Shown here one piece after another: positions 1 through 6,942 of a stretch of 12,347 nt of DNA. The notes beneath the pieces were generated by a model. That model ran no database searches. It was not told where the DNA came from and saw only the letters and a list, made by a program, of their open reading frames with translations. This DNA comes from CAZRDB01 sp964598695 (GTDB taxonomy: Bacteria > Armatimonadota > Zipacnadia > UBA1398): the NCBI GenBank assembly GCA_964598695.1, contig CAZRDB010000152.1:1-12347 (forward strand). The letters are read 5' to 3'. Each line of letters starts with the position of its first letter. Position 1 is the stretch's first letter. The position numbers and the translations under genes are program-made.

Positions 1-2
1 CG

Positions 3-200
3 GTGCCGATGATCGTCGCGGGCGGAGCGCTGGCCGCCATCGCCTACTCCCTACGCGAGCGCCGGCTGTCTCACATCGCGATCGGGGTCGCGGTCGCGGC
101 GTTGCTGCTGCATGGGCTGGTGATCGTCGCCAAGGGGGTCTTCGGCGGCCTCGACCGGGGCGTCATCCAGCCGTATGAGAAGCTGCTCCAGGACGAGTAG
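3..200 (+). CDS. small or 5'-truncated membrane protein
   Basis: I do not recognise a family. The reading frame is open to the left window edge, so the GTG at position 3 may be only an internal valine and this may be the C-terminal end of a longer membrane protein. The 65 visible residues hold two hydrophobic stretches, roughly residues 3-15 and 25-43. A short basic loop (Arg-Glu-Arg-Arg) separates them, and a polar acidic tail ending in Leu-Leu-Gln-Asp-Glu follows. This suggests a two-helix hairpin in the inner membrane. The stop lies 18 nt before the next gene, which is also membrane-anchored, so the two are probably cotranscribed. No function can be assigned. Coding status rests on the hydrophobic pattern and the tight spacing. 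Confidence 0.55.
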   Translation: MPMIVAGGALAAIAYSLRERRLSHIAIGVAVAALLLHGLVIVAKGVFGGLDRGVIQPYEKLLQDE

Positions 201-218
201 CCGGGCGGGGGTGCCCAG

Positions 219-1175
219 ATGGACGAGAGGAAGACGCTCGCGGCCCTGCTCGTGCCGATCCTGCTGTTCGCGATCTGCGTCATCGCCTATTGGCAGACCG
301 TCGGTCGACCGAGCGCGGTGCGGGAGGAGAGCCGGCCGGCGAGCGCGCCGGTCCGCGCGCCGGAGGGGGAGGGGAGCCTTACGGTGCGGGCGTTCGTCGA
401 CGGGGAGAGCCCCGCCGAGGAGCGGACGGTCGAGTTCCTCGAGCGGCTTCGGAGCGCCTACCGCGGCCGGGCCCGTTTCGAGATCCTCGACTACCGCGAC
501 GAGGGCCACGGCTCGGAGGCCTGGATGGCGGCGCAACTCGAGTCGGCCGCGATCCTCCTCGACGGCACTCCCTATGTCGCGTTCGAGCGCGATGGGCGCA
601 AGACGCCCATCGGCTTCGTGATGCCGGCCGGGTTCGGCTGGGACTACCGCGATCTTGCCGATGCGGTCGCCGCCGGCGTCGCCGGGACGCTCGAGAGGGT
701 CGACGCCGAGACCGCGGTCGGCGCTCGGAAGCTGCCGGTCCTGAAGCCGAAGCTCGAGGCGCGCAGCGAGAGCGAGGGCCCGGACGGTGCGACCACGCTC
801 GTCATCGAGGGCCTCGACGTGGCGACCATCCGCTGCCCGTACAAGGGCGTCTCTCCCGAGCAGCGCGTCGCGAGCGCCATCGGTGACCTCGAGCGGATCC
901 TCGAGGAGCCCGTGAGCCCGGAGATGCTGGTCCGGCAGAGCACGGGGGCGGGCGAGTGGGTCATTGGCGTGGACAAGCGCGGGCTCCTCAACGCGACGGA
1001 CGAGGATGGGCGTGCCGAGGGCATCTCGGCGCGTGCGCTCTCCCGCATCTGGCTGGAATCCCTGCGCGACGGCTTGGCGCTCGCGGCGGCGCCCCAGGGG
1101 GAGTTCCCCCCCTTGCCGGACCCCGCGGAAGCCGCCGCGGCCGAGAGCGGGCCGCCGGCCCGCGCGACCGAGTAA
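219..1175 (+). CDS. membrane-anchored protein with thioredoxin-like domain lacking CxxC
   Basis: This is a 318-residue protein of no named family that I can recognise. Residues 7-25 form one hydrophobic helix after a short charged start, which suggests an N-terminal anchor with the rest outside the cytoplasm. A Pro/Ala/Glu-rich linker covers about residues 28-48. Residues 50-165 alternate strand and helix in a thioredoxin-like way: a first strand near LTVRAFVDG, a helix, a second strand near ARFEILDY, and TPYVAF where the cis-Pro strand would lie. The active-site CxxC is absent, so redox activity is unlikely. Residues 190-298 look like a second alpha/beta domain with one lone Cys in RCPYKG. 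The tail is Ala/Pro-rich. The ATG follows a G-rich weak Shine-Dalgarno at about 206-212. The stop is 12 nt before the GH30 gene, so the two are probably cotranscribed. Both domain assignments are by eye. Confidence 0.75.
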   Translation: MDERKTLAALLVPILLFAICVIAYWQTVGRPSAVREESRPASAPVRAPEGEGSLTVRAFVDGESPAEERTVEFLERLRSAYRGRARFEILDYRDEGHGSEAWMAAQLESAAILLDGTPYVAFERDGRKTPIGFVMPAGFGWDYRDLADAVAAGVAGTLERVDAETAVGARKLPVLKPKLEARSESEGPDGATTLVIEGLDVATIRCPYKGVSPEQRVASAIGDLERILEEPVSPEMLVRQSTGAGEWVIGVDKRGLLNATDEDGRAEGISARALSRIWLESLRDGLALAAAPQGEFPPLPDPAEAAAAESGPPARATE

Positions 1176-1187
1176 GGGAGCGACACG

Positions 1188-2756
1188 GTGACACGACGAG
1201 GATTCCTGCGCGGTGTGGGCGGCGGGCTTGCGGGCGGTGCGCTTGCGGGATGGGCCGCCGCGGGCGACCCGCCGCCGACGCCCTACGAGCCGCCGACCGG
1301 CGCCATCGCGCTGAATGCGCTCTTGGATCGGCCGCTGCAGGAGATCCGCAACTTCGGCGCCTCCGACACCTGGAGCATCGACCCGATCGGCCGGGAGTGG
1401 GCGCGCGCGGGCCGCGAGCGGATCGCCGCCTTGCTGTTCTCGCCGGAGGAGGGCATCGGCCTCTCGTTGTGGCGCTTCAACATCGGGGCGGGGAGCGCCG
1501 AGACCGACGGACCCTCCCTGTGGGACCCTTGGCGCGGCGTGCCGTGCTTCCGCGGCTCGGAGCAGGAGCCGTACGACTGGTCGCGGCAGGCGGGCCAGCG
1601 GTGGTTCCTCCGAGCGGCGCGCGAGCACGGTGTGGAGCAGTATCTCGCCGGCGCGAACAGCCCGCCCGTGTGGCTCACGCGCAACGGCCATGCCTACTGC
1701 GAGAAGGACAAGACCTCCAGCAACCTCCAGCCGGGCGCGGAAGGCCGCTTCGCGCGCTTCCTGCTCGACGTAGTGGAGCACTTCGCGACGCGTGGCACCG
1801 CGTTCCGCTACCTCTCGCCGATCAACGAGCCGCAGTGGAACTGGGAGGGCGGGCAGGAGGGGTGCCGGTACAACAACGAGGAGATCCGGCGGCTGGCGGA
1901 GGCGCTCGCGGCCGAGGCCGATCGGCGCGGCCTGGAGGTCGAGCAGGTGCTCCCCGAATCGGGCGACATCTACTCGATGCTCGACGATGACCGACTCCGC
2001 GCCTGGGCCGGGCGCACGCCCGAGGAGCCGGCCTACGACGCGGGCATGAACTCCCTGGGGGCCGGGAAGTACCGTGAGTACGCGAAGGACCTTCTCGGCG
2101 ACCCGGCGATGCGGGATCTGCTGCGTGGACGCCTCTCCGCCCACTCCTACTGGAGCGACAACTGGGAGCCAGCCCTGGTGGGGCTCCGGCAGGCGCTTCG
2201 GGCCAACCTCGACGCATGGCTTCCCGGCGCGGAGTACTGGCAGACCGAGTACTGCATCATGGAGGGCGGCCGCGATCTCGGGATGGACACGGCCCTGCGC
2301 GTGGCGCGGGTGCTGCACCACGACCTCGCCGACGCCTGTGCCTCGGCCTGGCACTGGTGGCTGGCCGTCTCGCCGGCCGACTACAAGGACGGCCTGCTCT
2401 ACACCGACTACCGCGCGAACGGCCGGCAGGAGGTCCTGCCCTCCAAGACCTTCTGGGTGCTCGGCAACTACAGCCGGTTCCTCCGGCCCGGGGCGCGGCG
2501 CCTGACGCTCGAGGCGGCCCCGATGCCCGACGGGCTGTGGGCCACCGCCTACGCGCGGCCGGGTGGAGGGTTCGCCTGGGTTGTGACCAACACGGGCGCC
2601 GAGGACCGGGCCTGCGTGCCGCTCGTGGACGGCCGGCCGATCGGGTGCGTGCCGCATGTGACTTCGGCCGAGGAGGATCTCGCGCCGCGCGGCGCGTGTC
2701 GCCCCGGTCAGGCGGTCACCGCGCCGGCGCGGTCGGTCGTGACGATCGTCGGCTAG
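1188..2756 (+). CDS. Tat-exported glycoside hydrolase family 30 (GH30) enzyme
   Basis: This is a predicted retaining beta-glycosidase of the GH30 (clan A) family, acting outside the cytoplasm on a polysaccharide or glycan. The N-terminus TRRGFLRG followed by a Gly/Ala-rich hydrophobic stretch is a twin-arginine signal, probably cleaved near residues 25-27. Family-like blocks follow in order: IRNFGASDTWSID near residue 55, LSLWRFNIGAGSAE near 95, and LSPINEP, where Glu214 is the likely acid/base. QTEYC contains Glu354, the likely nucleophile, matching the TEAC block of glucocerebrosidase. SAWHWWLAVSPADYKDG comes after it. The C-terminal 90 residues look like the usual GH30 beta side domain. 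The GTG start at 1188 is supported by AAGGGAG about 8 nt upstream. Substrate is not visible; beta-1,6-galactanase, beta-glucosidase and xylanase activities all occur in GH30. It is probably the last gene of its operon. Confidence 0.88.
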   Translation: MTRRGFLRGVGGGLAGGALAGWAAAGDPPPTPYEPPTGAIALNALLDRPLQEIRNFGASDTWSIDPIGREWARAGRERIAALLFSPEEGIGLSLWRFNIGAGSAETDGPSLWDPWRGVPCFRGSEQEPYDWSRQAGQRWFLRAAREHGVEQYLAGANSPPVWLTRNGHAYCEKDKTSSNLQPGAEGRFARFLLDVVEHFATRGTAFRYLSPINEPQWNWEGGQEGCRYNNEEIRRLAEALAAEADRRGLEVEQVLPESGDIYSMLDDDRLRAWAGRTPEEPAYDAGMNSLGAGKYREYAKDLLGDPAMRDLLRGRLSAHSYWSDNWEPALVGLRQALRANLDAWLPGAEYWQTEYCIMEGGRDLGMDTALRVARVLHHDLADACASAWHWWLAVSPADYKDGLLYTDYRANGRQEVLPSKTFWVLGNYSRFLRPGARRLTLEAAPMPDGLWATAYARPGGGFAWVVTNTGAEDRACVPLVDGRPIGCVPHVTSAEEDLAPRGACRPGQAVTAPARSVVTIVG

Positions 2757-2781
2757 GGACTGACGGTGAGCCAGCCGAGTG

Positions 2782-2807
2782 ACTGCCGTGGGTGGCGTAC
2801 GGGCAGT
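2782..2807 (+). other. weak imperfect hairpin after the GH30 gene
   Basis: ACTGCC (2782-2787) pairs with GGCAGT (2802-2807), extended by GT/AC across a one-base G bulge. It lies between the GH30 stop and the hsp20 promoter, where a terminator would be expected, but no T tract follows. It could be a weak or Rho-assisted terminator, or chance in GC-rich DNA. Confidence 0.25.
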
Positions 2808-2836
2808 GCCGGTAGGCGCTGTTGCCTCGGCCATGG

Positions 2837-2847
2837 TGTGGTATACT
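2837..2847 (+). promoter_or_regulatory. extended -10 promoter for hsp20-lon
   Basis: TGTGGTATACT is a TG-extended -10 with a strong TATACT hexamer (2842-2847). The nearest -35-like box, TTGCCT (2822-2827), leaves only a 14-nt spacer, so the extended -10 probably carries most of the recognition. The predicted start of transcription near 2853-2855 would give a leader of about 38 nt. No CIRCE inverted repeat and no sigma32-like box is visible. The same 11-base pattern begins two other units in this window. Confidence 0.65.
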
Positions 2848-2891
2848 ACGCGTAACAGGCCGGCTGTGCCGGACCGGCGAGGAGTTCGGAA

Positions 2892-3347
2892 GTGGCGGAG
2901 TCCAAGAAGCGTCCGTTCGTCGCCGCAGTGTTGACGGCGCAACACAGGGGGAGTCTCGGCCAGGCAGGCGCGGTCCCCGGCCCCTTCTTCGGCTCCGGGG
3001 TCTGGTTGCCGCCGATCGACGTCTACGAGACCGCCACCGAGTTCATCGTCATGATTGAGATCGGCGGCGTACAGCCCGACGACCTCGACCTGGTCCTCCA
3101 GGGGCAGGTCCTCCGGATCTCGGGCGTTCGCTCGGCGCTGGTCGAGAACGAGGACCTGGCCGAGCGAATCCGCTGCATCCACCACCGTGAGATCGACCAC
3201 GGGGCATTCGACCGGGAGATTCTCCTCCCGTGTCCGATCGACAGCTCGCGCGCCTCGGCCCGCTTCCAGCAGGGCCTCGTGCGGATCCACATCGCCAAGG
3301 CGGAGGCCGCTCCGCGGTGCGAGCCACGCAGTATCAAGGTAGACTGA
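2892..3347 (+). CDS. hsp20: small heat shock protein, Hsp20/alpha-crystallin family
   Basis: This is an ATP-independent holdase chaperone that should bind unfolding proteins in the cytoplasm. The 151-residue length is normal for the family. A non-conserved N-terminal arm covers residues 1-38. The alpha-crystallin domain runs from LPPIDVYET (residue 39) to about residue 138. It carries the EIGGVQPDDLDL block in place of the usual ELPGV block, the long loop before FDREILLP, and a GLVRIHI strand at 128-134 in place of the typical GxL motif. The C-terminal IKV (148-150) fits the I-x-I/V anchor that docks into a neighbouring subunit. The GTG start has a good GAGGAG Shine-Dalgarno at 2879-2884, 7 nt upstream. 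A gap of 80 nt separates it from lon with no promoter seen between, so chaperone and protease are probably coexpressed. Divergence from typical sequences is moderate. Confidence 0.9.
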   Translation: MAESKKRPFVAAVLTAQHRGSLGQAGAVPGPFFGSGVWLPPIDVYETATEFIVMIEIGGVQPDDLDLVLQGQVLRISGVRSALVENEDLAERIRCIHHREIDHGAFDREILLPCPIDSSRASARFQQGLVRIHIAKAEAAPRCEPRSIKVD

Positions 3348-3384
3348 CCCCTTCCCCCGAATAACCAGAGGCGAGAACTCTCCT

Positions 3385-3402
3385 CCCGGCGTTCGCGTCG
3401 GG
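3385..3402 (+). other. UUCG-loop hairpin in the hsp20-lon gap
   Basis: CCCGGCG (3385-3391) pairs with CGTCGGG (3396-3402), with one G-U pair, around a TTCG tetraloop (3392-3395). It ends about 10 nt before the lon Shine-Dalgarno (GTGAGG, 3412-3417). No T tract follows, so it does not look like a full terminator. It could act as an RNA processing or stability element, or modestly tune lon relative to hsp20. The role is inferred. Confidence 0.4.
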
Positions 3403-3427
3403 TGGTGGAACGTGAGGTACATGCGAC

Positions 3428-5839
<2,412 letters not shown>

Positions 5840-5881
5840 CGGCCCCTCATCCCTCGCGCGGAGTCGAGACGGCGCTCGCGA

Positions 5882-5910
5882 TTGCGGGCGTACGCCGTCT
5901 GTGCTATCTT
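5882..5910 (+). promoter_or_regulatory. sigma70-like promoter of uppP
   Basis: TTGCGG (5882-5887) and TATCTT (5905-5910) are separated by an ideal 17-nt spacer. The TGTGC preceding the hexamer makes it an extended -10. Transcription should begin near 5917, leaving a leader of about 32 nt before the GTG at 5949. This position also argues against placing the uppP start at the in-frame GTG at 5901, which lies inside the promoter. Confidence 0.65.
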
Positions 5911-5929
5911 CTTGCGCCGGACGGCGTAC
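5890..5929. promoter_or_regulatory. 10-bp inverted repeat bracketing the uppP -10 (candidate operator)
   Basis: GTACGCCGTC (5890-5899) and GACGGCGTAC (5920-5929) are perfect reverse complements with a 20-nt spacer. The dyad axis falls on the -10 hexamer, and arm centres are 30 bp apart, about three helical turns. A further GACGGCG lies at 5868-5874. The left arm is upstream of the predicted start of transcription, so it cannot be an RNA hairpin of this transcript; a repressor operator is the simplest reading. The binding factor is unknown. Confidence 0.45.
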
Positions 5930-5948
5930 TCGGAATGGCGGCAATCGC

Positions 5949-6824
5949 GTGGGTTGGCTTGAGGCGATACTACTCGGCGCGGTGCAGGGCCTGACCGAGT
6001 TCATCCCGGTTTCCAGTGACGGACACCTCGCACTGATGCCGGCGCTGTTCGGCTCCACCTCGCCATCGCTCACCTTCGATGTCGCGTTGCACGGCGGCAC
6101 GCTGCTGGCGGCGCTGATCTACTACGCGAGGGATGTCGCGACGGCGCTGGGAGGCCTCGGCCGCTTCCTCGCGGGCCTGCCGCGCGGCCAGGCCGGGCGG
6201 ATCGCGCGGGAGGACGAGGGGGCGCGACTCGGGCTGCTCGTGCTGCTGACGACGCTCCCGACCGCGGCGATCGCAGTCGCCACGCGTGATCTGATCAGCC
6301 GCTGGGCACAGATGCCGATGGTGGCGGCCGGCTGCCTTGTCGTGACCGGTCTCGGCCTGCTCTTCGCCGATCGGTGGGAACGCCGCCGGACCGACGGGGG
6401 CATCTCCGACGCCCGCTCGACCTCGTGGGGCCAGGCGCTCTGGATGGGCCTGGTGCAGTCCGCCGGACTCCTGCCTGGCGTCTCGCGGAGCGGCTCGTGC
6501 ATCGTCGGGGGCACCCTCCTGGGCCTCGAGCGCCAGTTCACGGTGCGCTTCGGCTTCCTGATGATGATCCCGGCGGTCCTCGGGGCCATGGTCTTCGAGC
6601 TGAAGGACCTGGGCGAGCCGGGCGCCGGCGCCCTGGACCTCGGACCGACGCTGGCGGGCGCCGCCGTGGCCGCCGTGACCGGCCTCGCGGCCATCGCCTT
6701 CACGCTGAAGGTCGTCCGCGCCCGGCGGCTGTGGACGTTCGGTCTCTACTGCGTCCTCCTCGGTCTCGTGGGCGCGTTTATGCTTTGGCAAACAGGGGCC
6801 GTCGGGGAAGGAATCGGCGGGTAG
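5949..6824 (+). CDS. uppP: undecaprenyl-diphosphate phosphatase (UppP/BacA family)
   Basis: This integral inner-membrane enzyme removes a phosphate from undecaprenyl diphosphate, recycling the lipid carrier for peptidoglycan and other envelope glycans; overexpression of the family gives bacitracin resistance. The 291 residues fit the family, with many hydrophobic helices. Signature 1 is QGLTEFIPVSSDGH, with Gln13/Glu17 fitting the (E/Q)xxxE motif, and His26. Signature 2 is PGVSRSGSC (176-184), with Arg180. Two substitutions stand out: Asp24 where Ser/Thr is usual (SSxGH), and Cys184 where the PGxSRSxxT motif ends in Thr. I chose GTG at 5949 because the protein then begins MGWLEAILLGAVQG, as in relatives, and because the in-frame GTG at 5901 lies in the promoter. 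The Shine-Dalgarno (GGAA near 5932) is weak. It is transcribed alone, between the lon hairpin and the terminator at 6893-6920. Confidence 0.92.
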   Translation: MGWLEAILLGAVQGLTEFIPVSSDGHLALMPALFGSTSPSLTFDVALHGGTLLAALIYYARDVATALGGLGRFLAGLPRGQAGRIAREDEGARLGLLVLLTTLPTAAIAVATRDLISRWAQMPMVAAGCLVVTGLGLLFADRWERRRTDGGISDARSTSWGQALWMGLVQSAGLLPGVSRSGSCIVGGTLLGLERQFTVRFGFLMMIPAVLGAMVFELKDLGEPGAGALDLGPTLAGAAVAAVTGLAAIAFTLKVVRARRLWTFGLYCVLLGLVGAFMLWQTGAVGEGIGG

Positions 6825-6892
6825 GACGCGGGAACAAGCTTACTCGACCGTTTGGCGGGATCTGACCAGCGAACGGGCGTGAGGGAGCAATG

Positions 6893-6920
6893 CGGCAGAC
6901 CGGGTGAGGTCTGCCGTTTT
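6893..6920 (+). terminator. intrinsic terminator between uppP and hppA
   Basis: CGGCAGACC (6893-6901) pairs perfectly with GGTCTGCCG (6908-6916) around the loop GGGTGA, followed at once by TTTT (6917-6920). This is the only stem-plus-T-tract terminator in the window. The hppA Shine-Dalgarno (AGGAAGGGAG) begins one nucleotide or so after the T tract, and no clear promoter is seen between uppP and this hairpin. It could therefore also act as an attenuator for hppA. Confidence 0.8.
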
Positions 6921-6942
6921 CAGGAAGGGAGAACTCGCGGGA

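Noticed and set aside
51..3422. Very long open frame on the minus strand (1123 codons)
   Set aside because: It lies opposite five frames, of which Hsp20 and GH30 are clearly recognised. It is Arg/Ala/Gly-rich low-information sequence and crosses the hsp20 promoter. High GC at third positions removes stops on the opposite strand.
3348..3427. CIRCE or HspR/HAIR heat-shock operator near hsp20-lon
   Set aside because: I looked in 2757-2891 and 3348-3427 for TTAGCACTC-N9-GAGTGCTAA and CTTGAGT-N7-ACTCAAG and found neither.
5901..5948. Upstream GTG (5901) as uppP start, adding 16 residues
   Set aside because: The codon lies within the predicted -10 region and the extra residues (Cys, Arg, Asn-rich) do not resemble a UppP N-terminus; GTG 5949 gives the conserved start.
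6904..6942. GTG at 6904 as hppA start, adding 13 residues
   Set aside because: It sits in the loop of the intrinsic terminator and has no Shine-Dalgarno. ATG 6943 has a good one.
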